Shown: positions 1 to 13,475 of the stretch, in pieces
How the letters are laid out: every line of letters starts with the position of its first letter
Numbering within the stretch: position 1 is the first letter of the stretch
Source: Sinohyriopsis cumingii
Lineage: Eukaryota; Mollusca; Bivalvia; Unionida; Unionidae
Assembly (NCBI GenBank): GCA_028554795.2
Contig: CM068828.1
Span: 12,048,314 to 12,112,313 of the forward strand
Length of the DNA stretch: 64,000 nucleotides
Direction of reading: 5' to 3'
Translations under genes and position numbers: made by a program
Notes under the pieces: model-generated
What the model saw: only the letters and a program-made list of their open reading frames with translations
Database searches by the model: none
What the model was told of the DNA's origin: nothing

Positions 1-3000
1 TCTGGGCGCTAACATATCGGTTCATATATGTGCAAGTCGTCGGTGGTTTTCCATTTCCGGCAACACAATCTTGAACTTCGGCATGCTAATCGTTTTATCC
101 TCGAAAGTTATCGAGTAGAATTTACTAATCAAAATGAGATTATTTTTTGCGTGCCGCAGTGACAAGTTTTGAATAGTCACATATTCGAAAATGTAACAGT
201 AGCGAAATTATTCTACCACGAATACCCGCGATACCTGTTTACTATCAATATAGTTCGGATAGCAATTCCAATTGGTACTGCCATAATAGTCAATGTGGTT
301 GAGATTCCCGCCGCACCCAAACCAACGGGGGTTGCTGTGACGATTCCACAAATTTATTTAATCTCGCAGCTGTTCCGCTTCGATTATATTTTCGTGTTGG
401 TTATTAGGAGGGTTATCATGGTTCTGCTATTAATAATGTGATCGCGAAGTTTAATTGCTGAACAGGCTGGCCTTGTAAAGGTACAGCACACAAAGACATT
501 TCTAATCGATTACCATTTTTGTATACTTGTGCAACTGCTTGGAGAAGAAAGTATAAACTGTCGGTGCCACATGTTAGGAACAAGATCTTGCGTACAAAGC
601 ATCAAGTGACATCCGTGCGGGTCAACACTGAGAAAGAATCGCCAGATGGATAATCAAAGGAGGTGCGAAGGCTATGATTCTCGCTGAAGGTTAAACTGTA
701 ATATAAAGAAACATGACTTCCGAGCGGACATTGTCTGCAGTACACTAAATTCCGCTTGGATTTTCGATGAGTGAAGCTGCTGTTGAAATGTTAGCAAGCG
801 CAGCAAAAATTACCCACGAGGTCGTTCTAACATGGCTAGCTAAACAAGCATTATGGCAAATTAATGTACCAGGACTAAGAAAGATTTCCCTTGGCTGATC
901 ATTTGATTTCTGCACAATATTGGGTACGAGGACGCACATGCAAGTACGCGTAAATGATGTCAGTAGATGCAAGGCTCCTGAGCCGTTGACGTCAAAAACT
1001 GTAGCGATTGTCGCAGACGCGCTTAAACGTTCATCACTTAAACGTTCATATCTAACATGGCCACGGTTGTTGCAGGTCGAACAGGGCAAATAATTTCTCA
1101 GAGCTGTTGATGTGTTGTTACCAAAACATAAGGCGCTGTTCGTTCTGGAGACGTCTGCAAACACTCTTCTCACGCTAAATTGGGTGACACGATTTCGCTC
1201 GGTTATGGAAACGTTGAGCAATGAAGCCACACTCATAATTGGATTAAAGTCCGCTGAGGCGACTCCAACCACAAAACAATTTTATAACATCCGTTTTATT
1301 AGACTCTTTTGGAAGTAGGACCAGGGGAGCTTGAGAGCGGGTAACATAGTGTTCCTGACCCGGTATGGTCTATTGATACATTTACAATCTGGGACTGGGT
1401 TGATTTTCAGAGACAACCAAGACGTTAATATCTAGCGCCTTTTGGTGAATAAGCAGAGCATAAGAGCGAAAGGAATTGCAAGTAATTCACATGAATATAG
1501 AAATACAAGCATGGTCTATTTTAAAATCGTAAGTTGATTCATAAGCGCGTGGATCCCGTAGGCATACAAAAGTGATTCTAATGGGGTAACATTTATCGCA
1601 TGGTGTCAAGCGGGGACAAACTTACTTTGGTGCAGCAATAAACACCCATACGACGTTTCTTTGACTGGATCAGATGTGTGTGCGAATTTATATCACTCGC
1701 AAAGACATTCCACATACATATGCTGAAGATCATTCGCGACAACAAATCGTAGTCATGTAGCCTTTTTAATGTTTTTACATGGAACAACTGCGATGGTTTA
1801 TATTTTGGAACACAGTCTCACATAGTCTTCGAGTAGCATTCCCCGAGGACTCATCGTTGAATTACCAGTACCTTTTTGCTGGGATTACTAAAACAGCGAA
1901 TGATAATTTAGATACTCGCTTGTGTTAAATTCATCTACCAAACATGTTTCGGCCATATTCGAATACACATCATCATTTGTGCCATGCATTAGCAGAGAAG
2001 TTATATCTGCGTACCACATCTTAATGTTGTCACCGTTCCGCGATTTCATCTCATCGTAATAAAACTCGGGCATTAATAATTTGGATATATCCAGCATTGA
2101 TGCGCCAACGTATAGACTTTTTCAGCTTCAGTTTTGATGTTTTTACTGCCAACAGCAATGAATCCGCTGTCGAACAGATTGTGTGATTCAACATGGCTTC
2201 AGCAACGAGCCTGTGAAGTTTATCTTGTTAGTTGTCCCTAACAAAATCAACAACGATTAGCTTTAACAAATTCTCCACTGTTTTCCAGAATACAGCATTG
2301 TTCATGAGTTTAACGAAGTCCTTTTAAAACCAGTGTGTGTGTGTGTGTGCGCGCGCGCGCGCGCGCAGTTGTGGGATCGATCCAGTGAAACCTTTCAACA
2401 GGCATGGACTGTATCATTGCCTAACCTTATAAACTATTATTGTAAGAAACATTATGCAACTATTTCCTAGAGCGGATTGTTGACCCTTTCATACAGGCGA
2501 CTCGACATCGATATACCGTCATGGATTCCTCTTTCGACAAACAGATGGTAATATATGTCGGTCGGTGTCGGTGGATATTTCCAATTCGACCTTGGTTTTA
2601 TACAACAATGCGTTCCCAGCCATTCCCGGTAATATGTAATATGCGGGATCTAGCTTATTCACCCGCATAGCACTGTCACGTAACGCAACAAAGACGTCTT
2701 CGAGTTAAAGTTCTCTTTTCACGTGTACAGATCGTGGTAATCGCCAAGATTTCAGAAATTGAACACAACGTATGCGTTATTAGATTGCTCAGAATCTTTG
2801 TTAAACAATTTCCTCGAAACAATGACGAATAAAAGCTTCATTCGGTGCAACCTAATTTCGACAATCCTTTTGTGATCACTCATATTTTCGTGAGGGTAGA
2901 TTTCTTAATTACAGAGCAATCATTACCATTTACTTGTCTAGGCAGTCATTTAAAAAACTGCAGTAAGTCAATAAACTGCAATTATCCCGTTTCTAAACGT

Positions 3001-3822
3001 CAAGTATTTGTCCATGTTGTTGGGGATCACGTTATTGGTACTACCGCGACCTCATGCACTATTATGTGACCATCATAACAGATCAGGTTATGAAGCACCG
3101 CAGGGATTTTTGTTTTGCAAGGATAAATTCATTGCTGTAAATTGCATGCGTTGCACACCCTTCGGCATCAGTCCTAATGTCTGTAATGGACAATCACAGA
3201 TCCAGCAATTAGTTGCCTCAGAAAAATCGAGGATTGCGGGTTATGCGTTTGCGGGTTAAGAGAGCTGCTATCGGATTTCGCTGTAACCTCGAGTGATTTA
3301 AGACCCACATCATCTGGCTACGATACGACATTGGTAGCTCAGTCGCTTCGATGTATCTGACAACAGTGTAGCAAGTAGCAAAGCCTGCATGGGACTTGTT
3401 AAGCAACTTGCGTTGTATTCGACTGAACCTCTGAGTTGATGTTTACCGTAACGTCGCAGCATTGGAAGGCCGCGGAGATAAAATATACGGGACTTTATTT
3501 TTCGTTGCACTGTTGTAACTCTGAGAATGTTCTTGCCAATGTTGTAGCATGATTGTACGCTTCGACTTTTCACCAATTATACGGCAGTACAAGTCAGGTT
3601 CGCTAAGCAGCTGTTGCGTGTTGAATAATTACAGGCAACGTCGACAAGGAATTTTTTTATACTAATGGTGCTTGCTGTGACGGTTAAGCAACTAAATATT
3701 TTTGTCCACATGTAATGATACCGTGACTCTTAACCATTTATGTTGCAGATAACACATCGACCCGGGGCCGCACATGATTAAGAAAATACTTTCAGTATTA
3801 ATATAACAATGACATCCGCACT
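1..3822. other. No recognised gene; repeat-like unique DNA
   Basis: I find no convincing coding region. Open frames up to 175 codons exist on the minus strand (for example 745-1272 and 3310-3576) but none shows a domain I recognise, and the surrounding frames are full of stops. A short GT then GC dinucleotide tract lies at about 2334-2366. A segment at about 3285-3345 is related to one at about 4250-4315 (shared core GATTTAAGACNCACNTCATCTG and a following CATTGGTAGC), so part of this block is probably an old duplicated or mobile sequence. Confidence 0.4.
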
Positions 3823-3830
3823 AATCTACC

Positions 3831-3831
<1 letters not shown>

Positions 3832-3862
<31 letters not shown>

Positions 3863-4169
3863 TTTAGATTCTAACGTAGCTTTAACAATTTTTCGGTCAT
3901 ATAGCTACAATGTCTGCAGTGTGGCAGTTTATAGTGATGTCTAGTACTGGGACATCATGCCGCAGACATGTAGCATGATGTCCCACCCAGTCACATTATC
4001 CGGACACCAGGCCGACCAGTCATAACAGTAACCTCTTAATGCTGAGCGCCAAGCGAGGCAGCTGTTAGTACCATATTTGTAAGTCTTTGGTATGATTCAG
4101 CCGGGGATCGAACCCACAACCTCCCGCATCCGAGGCTGACGCTCTAACCATTAGGCCACCGGAGTGGTC
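3832..4169 (-). mobile_element. tRNA-derived SINE, family A copy 1
   Basis: On the minus strand this begins with a tRNA-like head containing an A-box-like GTGGCCTAATGGTTAGAGCG and a B box (GGTTCGAT variant near 4100), runs through a conserved body (GCGCTCAGCATTAAGAGGTTA, split here by variants), and ends in a CA dinucleotide tail (the GT run at 3832-3860). It is flanked by an 11-bp direct repeat, AATCTACCTTG, at 3823-3833 and 4170-4180. Two further copies lie at 10,936 and 44,306. Confidence 0.85.
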
Positions 4170-4180
4170 AATCTACCTTG

Positions 4181-5763
4181 AGAAGAGATACGAAAAGATT
4201 TAGAATGATGAAGAAGAAACACAGATGGCCATACGGAATGATTGCTGTTGTGAGCTCGAAGTGATTTAAGACACACGTCATCTGACTCCTGGATACGATA
4301 CAACATTGGTAGCAAATTGTTGACATATATGAGCGTAAACGTGATAAGTTGTTTTACCCTGTTTAGAAACAAGGAAACAATTTGCTATCGCTGGTGATGT
4401 ATTCACTATATTCCCTATATTCGACTCATGACTCGGTTAATGTCAGCGAACTTAAATTTTTGCTGCTCAATATTATACAGTGACGTTTCTAGGCATTATT
4501 TTTAAATACATAAGCTTCACGGGGTTTACGTCGTTGTTCTTACACTACAATTCCTAACTTGAATAATTTATCAAAACGTTCCAGATCCATATTTAAAAAA
4601 TTCGTATAGCAACGTTTGAGACTCTGTAATAAATCTGTATGGCAATTTAAGCGAAATACCGATTTAGTCTCATATGTGACGTTATATTCACTCCATTGTC
4701 TGGGCAATATGATTCCCGCATTAAATAACTCATACATCATTTCAAAAATGATGAAAACACATGGATGGAGAATTTGGCATAAATGAAAATATCACAACCT
4801 ACCCGATGCAGCCTTGTCGGCATTACAGCTTGTCATTAAATTTACACCCGACTTAAAGTTAGCGCTAATATCTACCCAAGTAATTACATTTTTTTAAAAT
4901 TATCTTTATTATTATTATTATTATTACTATAGTTTTTGTCAATGATCCAGACACATAATTATATTACTCTTTTTCCGTGAAAACCTCCTTGCATAATCCT
5001 ACTGTTATAATTCCTGACTCTAACCTCTCATCACGCTTTATCTTGTCCTTTGTTCTTAACTTAGAATTGGGTCACAGCATACTAACTGGTTCGTTATGTG
5101 ATAGACACAAGAATCCGCTCATCTATTACTACTGTATAACTTTATTTTGTTGTATCTCTTGTTATAAATTGCCCCTACTGATCCTAACCTATAGGAGTCT
5201 AGAATATTTCGCAGGTTTTGTGTTAAGTGTTTGTTTTGCATATTTTTTTTCCTACCCTGACGAACATCTTCCCTAGCCCGAAACGTTGGGGAACCGTTTT
5301 GAAGTTGCGCCGTTATCACTTTTTGTGTATGCATATATCGGGATAATTTTCTAGCAAAATATATATTCCCAGGTAAAAGGAAACTATCTATAGCATGTAA
5401 CGGGGTATAAAATTCCTTTACCTAAATTACGAAGAGTTATCTAAGACGTCTATTGTGATACCACTCCATCGTTTTCATAGTCGGGATAAACTCAGTGGAA
5501 GACGAATAACATAATTTTGTCACGACAAGACGTAACTCTTTGGGAAAATATGAATGACGTATTGTTATGTCGTCCGAGAATGTCTTAGTCTTCTTTATTT
5601 TTCAGTGAAATGTACATCCATCTATGCATCTATTTTCAAGGAAAGGTCTGTAAATACGTGCAATAATTATTGCATTTGCTCTAATACTTTCTTTTCATCT
5701 TTAATGTCGCCTTTAAATAGTGCAGGTGTGCTCCTTCTGCTTTCACCTCTCCCCCCTCTCTCT

Positions 5764-5765
<2 letters not shown>
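4181..5765. other. No gene recognised
   Basis: AT-rich sequence with scattered short frames. Nothing coding, structural or repeated stands out except a short (TTA)n-like tract near 4905-4927. Confidence 0.4.
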
Positions 5766-5813
<48 letters not shown>

Positions 5814-5866
5814 TATAAATGCGAACAAGCTATGATAAATTGTGCTATGACACCTTTCTCGAGATA

Positions 5867-5892
<26 letters not shown>
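5766..5892. repeat. Two (CA)n microsatellites in a local duplication
   Basis: CA runs at about 5766-5811 and 5869-5893. Each is followed by a near-identical unit (TAATATAAATGCGAACAAGC, then CTATGATAAAT), so the array and its flank were duplicated together with a period of about 84-100 bp. Confidence 0.85.
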
Positions 5893-5897
<5 letters not shown>

Positions 5898-6207
5898 TAT
5901 AAATGCGAACAAGCTATGATAAATGATGCTATTTCACCTTTCTCGAGATGGGTTTACATAACAATCCTATATAAACCTATACCACTCAGCCATCTGCGAC
6001 AGCCCACCTGAGGTAGGTGTTGCATGCTTACCTTTGGTGTATAGAGTAGCCTGAGGTCAAGATGTGACCTAGCATTTCTTATTAAGCTGTTTCACACACA
6101 AAATGTCACAGCCCTCGACAACTATATACTAGTATGTTATAGTGGTCAAACTGTGCGCATGTTAAGTACTTTTATATTTATACTGAAAAGTGAAGAAGGA
6201 ATAGTAC

Positions 6208-6279
6208 ACACACACACGCACGCGCACACACAAATGTATGTATGTATGTATGTATGTATGTATGTATGTATGTATGCAT
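6208..6279. repeat. CA/CG-rich tract and (TATG)n microsatellite
   Basis: A short CACACACGCACGCG tract is followed by about eleven TATG units at about 6234-6279. Confidence 0.85.
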
Positions 6280-6988
6280 GTCGTCTAATACTGGAATCTA
6301 CAAAAGTACACCATTTTATCCATATTATATCACAGTGCTCACACGGGTATGGGAATTCACAACGTCCTAATAGTACTATCGTTGTATCCTTGTTATTGCT
6401 GAGTTTATTTACTTGCTACCATTCCAGCTATATAAAAAACGTACATACTAATAAAACTAATCAACCAAATAAGTGAAGAAAGCAATTAAGGATGGAAGAA
6501 GGAAGGAATATAGAAAAGAATATACGGGTATGTAAGCAAGGCAAGGGAGAAAAACTAACTAAAAAACAAAACAAACTACCTTATTCTGTATTTTAATAAA
6601 AGCTTTATAATTTCACTATAGACAGAACTTTCTAAAAATTTGTGAAATATATGTACCAAAAATAGTCAAACTCCTGAAACCGAATCTCAGAATTCCGAAA
6701 TCCTCTCAAGAATGAATTGTTTTCAGACCAGATTTTTTTTCCTTTGTTGAAATCATCCTTTATTACACAGTAAACCGAAAGCTATCATCTGGGAAAATGT
6801 CCCAAGGGCATGCGTGGTTACAACAATACTTGACACACATGCGCTGATGCAGATTACGACTGACGGTTGGCTAATCCTAAGTCTGTACCATACCAAAGAG
6901 ACGAAAGAGACAGCGTGTAATGCTTGTAGATTAGGAACTTTATAACGACCACGTTTATTTACCATTTATCTATTTGCGATTGATGCTG

Positions 6989-6993
<5 letters not shown>

Positions 6994-7047
<54 letters not shown>
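6994..7047. repeat. (TA)n microsatellite
   Basis: Uninterrupted TA dinucleotide run of about 54 bp. Confidence 0.9.
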
Positions 7048-7053
<6 letters not shown>

Positions 7054-7149
7054 GATCAACAGAACATAGTTTGCTTGTCGTTGTTCTGGTTTAAAAAAAA
7101 GAAATATAAAGTCTTTCTTAACCAGGTTAACCTCACTGTTGGAGCTTTG

Positions 7150-7151
<2 letters not shown>

Positions 7152-7224
<73 letters not shown>
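7152..7224. repeat. (TA)n microsatellite abutting a SINE head
   Basis: Uninterrupted TA run of about 73 bp that ends directly at the head of SINE family B copy 1. Confidence 0.9.
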
Positions 7225-7226
<2 letters not shown>

Positions 7227-7450
7227 GGGCCCCGAGTGGCCGTTACGGATTACTACCATCTCACCTCTGTCTGCGTGGGTTCGAGTCTCAGATTAAGCCA
7301 ATGTGGGTATGTGAGAAAGCCTGCCAGTAGCTTCTCGTGGGTCGGTGGTTTTCTCCGGGGGTTTTCCCGGCTTCTTCCTCCACCATTAATACTGGCCGCC
7401 ATGTATAGCCTATCTTGTGCTGAAAAATGGCGTTAAACCCTACAACAACA

Positions 7451-7452
<2 letters not shown>
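7225..7452 (+). mobile_element. tRNA-derived SINE, family B copy 1
   Basis: The head holds a B-box-like GGTTCGAGTCTC. The body contains the family signature GTGGGTATGTGAGAAAGC, then GCCAGTAGCTTCTCGTGGGT and a C/T-rich TTCTTCCTCCACCA. It ends GGCGTTAAACCCTACAACAACAAC. A GT microsatellite of about 32 bp follows at 7453-7484. Related copies lie at about 12,090, 54,095, 58,675 and 59,159. Confidence 0.85.
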
Positions 7453-7484
<32 letters not shown>

Positions 7485-7487
<3 letters not shown>

Positions 7488-8313
7488 GATAATATGAATA
7501 GACAACTTGGGTATAAATTTGATATATCACCGTCCTTACAATAACATCTATAGCACACAAATAAGATAGCAACAACACACATAGCAAACACAGGAATTCG
7601 GAGATTCTTTGGCAAAGATCACAACTAAACACAGGGGAAGGGAATTCGCCTCGGACAACGAAGTCGCTAGCCGGATGAACAACTTAAAAGAACCAGCCTG
7701 GGCTCTTGAATCACTAGCGAAAGGTACCCGCTTGAAAATATATCTAATAAACTTTTGTGGAAAGTTTTATTTATTAAAAAGGCACAACACAACAGACCTT
7801 AGGGGATACACAAACATAAAAACGTTTTCTTTTTTTGGCAGTTAAGTGGATCTGTCTGCCGCCCCCCCCCCCCCCAAGTTTGATTCTTAATGACATGCCA
7901 TGAAATTTCAGATCATATACGGAGATTAAGAAAACTTTGCGACTGATAAGGATGCGCGTAATTTGAATACGGCACAGTAAAGGGAGTCATTAACACAATC
8001 CACATTAGTAATAGAAATATATAACAAAAAGTAAGCAGACAACGCCCCAAACCGTCTTCGGTCGATGCTCTTGAACTATGATTATTATGAATTATACGAA
8101 TATTTAAACAGTGTGGAGTATCAATGATAGTTTTATTGGACTAATTGTAAATTTGTAACAGTATCTCGTTTCTCGGATGTTTCTTGTGACGAGGACTGTA
8201 TTTCTGTTTGACAATTGTACTTATTCATCTGACATGATATGATTTATGGAAGGAACTCAGCTTTCATCAACTTTGCACAGTCTTACATTCAGACACCGAG
8301 GCTCTCATGCTTA

Positions 8314-8358
<45 letters not shown>

Positions 8359-10922
8359 ACATAAACACTTCGAAAAGACTTTTTCTCACATCTGCAAAAG
8401 CCGAAAATATCTCCAAATCGAACCATTTGGGGGTGTCCAGGGGTTTTCGATTTCGAGGGCTTTCACTGTAGCACATTATCTGTTAACCTTCGTGATGCAT
8501 TTACCGATAAGTTGAAGTAAAGATAGGTATAACATATTTTAGCAGAACTCTTCCCCACATCATTAGCATAGTTATTTATTTAAATCGGGGTTTTCCTTTG
8601 TCGGCAGCGAATACGTTACGATTTACCAAGACGTCTATTGTTAACGCCATAAACACAATTGCGGAAAAATACACTTTAATGATGTCGTATCATTTAAATA
8701 TGCATGACACGGCTTCTATCCGTATTTTGCCAGTTACCTTCTGGACCAGGACCGCTGACAGAATTTGTGGGCCCAAGGAAAAATTCTCCAGTAGGCCCCT
8801 ATGAATTACAGATTGTGACGCTCCCTGACTGTTGTGGGCCCCCGGAATTTTGTTCTAATTGTCCTGCCCTGTCAGCCTACCTGATCTAGACTATTGTTTT
8901 ATGACGTTTCAGTCCAATATATTTCTTTACATTTATATTGTCATTATAATCGTCAGATGTGAAGATTCTAAAAATATTACGTTTTACTCAGAGTAAATGT
9001 TTAAAATGTTCAGAAATTATATCGTTATAAACCTGCTAAAACACTGAAATGTTATAATTTTTTAAATATTTTGATATTTTTCTTTCTTACATTTCAGATT
9101 GAATCTGGGTTGCCCAAATAACATTTTCTTTGAATTCTCTAAAAACAAGAGGTAAGAATGAAACCGTAATAGAATCATGTATGCCTGTTAACATCGGATC
9201 ACGATTACACTGATATTAATTATAAGGCAGAGGAGACCCTCACTCGACGACTTCATGAATACGTAGTCCTTGACACGTAAATGAAGTACCGTAAATATGC
9301 GAATATAATACGTGAGTTATCCAAGTTTTCTTTACCACGTACCTCCTCCCTTGTGGAGCATATATGTCCGAGTGTTTTGTCACGTTGCTTGTGGGGAAAA
9401 TTTGCTGATCTTCATGTATACACATATCTTCTTATAGTTAATTGATGGTTAAGGGCACCTGGCATAATGTCAATACGTGTTAAGCAAGATTACGACAATA
9501 GACCCGATTTTGGACACAAACCGCCTGTCTGTTGCTTAACCATTACGCAATGACCCGTTCGAGGTTAAGTTCAAAGGGAATTCTACGATCAGGTAGTGAT
9601 GCCTTTTCTTGTTTTGCACTCAGTCATTTATGTCACGACCAGCTTGGAGCAAGTTCGGGCTTTTGGTGACCGGAAACCCTGGACAACAGGTAAATGTTAA
9701 TTACCCCAGGGCAGTTTTCAAAGAGACCAGACCGTATCCAATCGGAACTGAGAGATTCGAATCTAGGGCGGATTCTCAATAAGCAATTTGTACGGATTAC
9801 GTCCATTTTCCCATCAGCACTTGTGCGAACGTCGCCAGATGTGGATCGAAGAGAAGTTGGAAGGCATTAGACTGTACTCCGCGTAGCCGAAGTTGTGCGC
9901 TGTTTCAAAGGCGTGAAGGAATTTTAGAGGAATTCTAGTTTGGATTTGCGGACAAAGGCTTCTTGAGGAAGTTTTCCGGGAGGGTGTGAGAGGCGATACC
10001 CGAAAATCGGAGAGAGAGAAAACACGTTGAGAGCACGTCTATTGTAACGTCAGTAGTTGTGTGAAGGCGGAGTGCCAGAAGGAACCGTGGAAGAGAGTAC
10101 CGGAAGTGTCAGAAGGACGGATCCGGAAGTGCCAGGACAGCACGTAGTCAATGGTACCGGAAGTACCAAAACAGAAATAAGAGGCTGATAGATGAGCAAC
10201 AGAGACAACAATGAAGGGAAACACTCTCATTTAAGACCTTAAATTCATATGATGAAATAGTAAATGGCGACAGTGAATAGGTCATTGTTCGTATTTGTTC
10301 GAAAGAAATTGCAGTTGAGAAATTTTAATATATTTTATCAAATGGTTATTCTTCTCACCTTGAGTTATTTATATAACTACACTGTCGGCATTGCAGACTG
10401 GGGGGCTAGGAGCTATTTAAATTTTAATTGTCCACCTTTTCAGGTGTTAAAACTAACTCCGTAGGAGGCACGTGACAAAGTTATACAATTTGATTTTTAC
10501 TCGTATTACCGCGTTTTATAATATTTTAAAAGGCTAATTTTCTATTTTAAACAACGCACCAAGTTAGAAATAGTAAGCCATTTTAATATTGATCATACAA
10601 TTATGTTTTACATTTCAGCTACATTTTTCAAAGTTTAAGGACGATATAATAACAAGAAGATAAGATCAACGTAATAAAATCAGCATCTTCAGTTTAATAT
10701 TTAACTAATTTATGAAGAGTCTTAAAGTCTTAAACTGCCATGGATGGGTCTGATTCTCTGTTGTAGTCGGTTTCAGAACTACCGTAGACTAGTCGACTTC
10801 CGCAAGAATTTCACATTTCCGGAATCCATTCCGAATAGTTGCCAGTGTTATTAGTGTGTGAGGTAAAATCAGAAGGAGTGTAGTTCATGCCATCCGGCGA
10901 TTATGTAAGGGTAGGTGACTAT
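7485..10922. other. No gene recognised; microsatellites and a possible decayed LTR
   Basis: The block holds a C15-like run at 7861-7876 and a (CT)n tract at about 8312-8354. At 9,640-10,260 GTACCGGAAGT-like words recur several times before TGGCGACAGTG at about 10,264; that last word resembles a gypsy-type primer binding site, so a solo or decayed LTR is possible but unproven. No coding region is supported. Confidence 0.4.
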
Positions 10923-10933
10923 TTTATTGATTT

Positions 10934-10935
<2 letters not shown>

Positions 10936-10983
<48 letters not shown>

Positions 10984-11287
10984 TATATTTTTAACGTAGC
11001 CTTAACAATTTTTCAGTCATATCGCTACGATGTCTGCAGTGTGACAGTTTATAGTGATGTCTAGCACTGGGGCATCATGCCGCAGACATGTAGCATGATG
11101 CCCCACCCAGCCACATTATCCTGACACCAGGCCAACCAGTCCTAACACTAACCTCTTAATGCTGAGCGCCAAGCGAGGCAGCTGTTAGTACCATATTTGT
11201 AAGTCTTTGGTATGACTCGGCTGGGGTTCGAACCCGCTACCTCCCGCATCCGAGGCGGACGCTCTGATCACTAGGCCAACGGAGCGG
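10936..11287 (-). mobile_element. tRNA-derived SINE, family A copy 2
   Basis: Same architecture as the copy at 3,832: CA tail (GT run at 10,937-10,980), shared body and a tRNA-like head with a GGTTCGAAC B box on the minus strand. The 13-bp target duplication TTTATTGATTTTG is perfect (10,923-10,935 and 11,288-11,300), which points to a fairly recent insertion. Confidence 0.9.
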
Positions 11288-11300
11288 TTTATTGATTTTG

Positions 11301-12084
11301 AATTACCGGTAATGGATAGGCGCGACTTTGGTCCTACATTTAATATTTGGTCCTACTGCTCAACTTAAGAAGAGGGAACTAATTATGAATTGACACAATT
11401 TGGTTGAAATGGTTCTACTGTGGTTCAGTGGTAAATAGAAAGGATGATTCACCATACCCTACTATTTTCTACTATGTTTATAATGCAAAGAAGCCAACAC
11501 AGATTTTGGTCGTTTGTTATTTTTTTAAAACAAAAACCTGCAGGTTATATACGTCGACTAGTAATCTATTATATTGTTTTTTTTTTTTGTTTTTTTTTTT
11601 AAATAACACAATAGAAAAACTGCGATTAATACACGAGAGCATGTTATACTTGGACGCATATTATATTCGCTAACATACGGTCAGTAAACTGATCCTGAGT
11701 CGGACAGTTCTTAACTTTGCCTTTCACTAGCGCACATGACGGTCTCACCTGTTATCTAGTGAATAATAATGGACATATCATATTTTCGTATGTTACCGGT
11801 AGTTGCCACCATTCATGCCATAATCAAGCTCTAGGATACATTAGCCATTCATAAAAGGCATTTGGAGCTGGATGAGCACGATCATATGTAGAACAGCGAC
11901 CTTTGAGTTACTGTATAACTTAATAGGTGGCTGTACAACAATTAAAGTGTTATACAAGCTGGTGGCAAAGGTGACATTCACACATTATGTTGTTCATTAT
12001 TAGTTTCCATTGCTTAAAAGGGAGAAAAAAAAAGAACAAAGAATTTTGAGACATGGTAAACTGTTCTTGAATCGGACAGTTTTA
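11301..12084. other. No gene recognised
   Basis: AT-rich sequence with a T-rich stretch at about 11,575-11,600. No coding or regulatory feature can be supported. Confidence 0.4.
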
Positions 12085-12385
12085 CTTTGACTCTGGTATT
12101 GGTGTGGACACATCAGTACTGGGTAAAATCGGTTCTCGGGCGTCGGAGTGATCTAATGAGGTCTCCTTATTACTGATCTCAGACTCGGCCAACTTCGGTA
12201 TGTGAGAAATCTTATCACTAGCTTCCTGTGGATCTGTGGTTGTACCCGGTGTTTTCCATGGTTCTGAATATACAATCATGTGATTAAAAAATGATGTTAA
12301 ACTAACAACATCAACTAATATAAATTTTATATTTATATTAGTTGATGTTGTTAGTTTAACGCCATTTTTGGAAAGGTAACTCTTT
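12085..12385. mobile_element. Two SINE family B copies joined tail to tail
   Basis: 12,085-12,320 is a diverged plus-strand family B copy (GGTATGTGAGAAATC, CTAGCTTCCTGTGG, GGTGTTTTCCATGG). It ends in a 29-bp arm (12,296-12,324) that is repeated in inverse orientation at 12,332-12,360 across a 7-bp spacer. The second arm continues as the reverse complement of the family's 3' end (AAAATGGCGTTAAAC). The palindrome is therefore explained by a second, truncated minus-strand copy. Confidence 0.65.
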
Positions 12386-13376
12386 CATACTTAAACAACA
12401 TTTTCTTTTTACAGTTGTGGTTCTTGGATGTTTTTAGCATATAGTTTACATCAAAAATATTGCGTGACATAAAACGTATTTGATTCTTGATCATGTCAGA
12501 CTTTTTATTTGGGTGAATTTCGGTTCCATTCTTCTATTCAGCATATATTTATATATTTATAAAGGGTTTTAAACTATCTTACGGTCCATATACACTCTGG
12601 CGATTGGGGTTGCTATAGGTTATTTCTTCCTTTTCTACACTGTTGTCATCATTTTCTTCTTCCTATTCTTCCACTCAATTCACAAATGTTCTGCATTGTT
12701 AAGATGGTATTAATACGTACATAAGACAATGAAACTGTTCTCGAATTTATGAAATCATCACGAGGCAGAATGAAAGAAAGAATGAATGAAAGAGAGAACA
12801 GCAAGAAAAGTTTAAATTTAATTTTTTTGTGGAGGCGCAAAGTTGAATCAGCAGATGTATATCCGTCGTATTTTCTTTTTTATTCCAAGTTTCACTTAAC
12901 ACACGGATCGATACTTATAGAATATATGTTATAGTTTGCTTCGAGACAACAAGGAAATCCCAGCCAAGGGGCTACAATATTTGCTTCTCCACGAGGCTAG
13001 ACAAATAAAGATTACGCTGCGACTAGGATTTTCTTGTCTTGGTACAAACTCTGAAATAGATCCTTTTTTTCCATCCATGTGACAGAGAAATCTACCTGAT
13101 TTGTTAATCTATCTTTTCTTATCTCAATCTGGTTGTCTCAGCCCGGTTGTTTCAGTCAGAGTGACGCATTATGAACTATTTTTGAAAAGAAGAAACCCTT
13201 GTTTTCTTCTGCTGTGCCAGACGGAGTTATTACAAATTCAAGCAGCAACAACAAGCTCTTGTTGTTTTCTTCTGCGCCTTGCGGAGTTATTATAATATCA
13301 AGCAACAACAACAGCAAAGGATGTAAGCAGTATATGGGGACACACTAGCCCCTATGCAAATCCCAGTCAAAAAGGC
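12386..13376. other. No gene recognised
   Basis: Low-complexity AT-rich DNA with a GAAAG-rich patch near 12,765-12,800. A short imperfect duplication around CAAGCAACAACAA occurs at about 13,235-13,315. No coding sequence is supported. Confidence 0.4.
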
Positions 13377-13475
13377 CGTGAGCAACTCTTGCATCGAGGG
13401 TTTTTGAAAGATTGTGGGCAATTTTAGCCTCAAGGGTTTTTGAAAGGTCGTGGGCAACTCTGGCGTTAATGGGAA
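13377..13475. repeat. 36-bp tandem repeat beside the old Maverick remnant
   Basis: About 2.7 units built on GTGGGCAA, CT or TT, then AGGGTTTTTGAAAG. The last unit runs into AATGGGAATTTAACAAGG, which resembles the TIR subrepeat of the young element (ATGGGAATTTAACATGG). This may be a remnant of the older element's left TIR. Confidence 0.45.

Noticed and set aside
745..1272. 175-codon minus-strand ORF
   Set aside because: No recognisable domain, overlapped by an opposite-strand frame, and neighbouring DNA has no gene-like signals.
7139..7330. ORFs of alternating Ile-Tyr
   Set aside because: Translation of a TA microsatellite running into a SINE.
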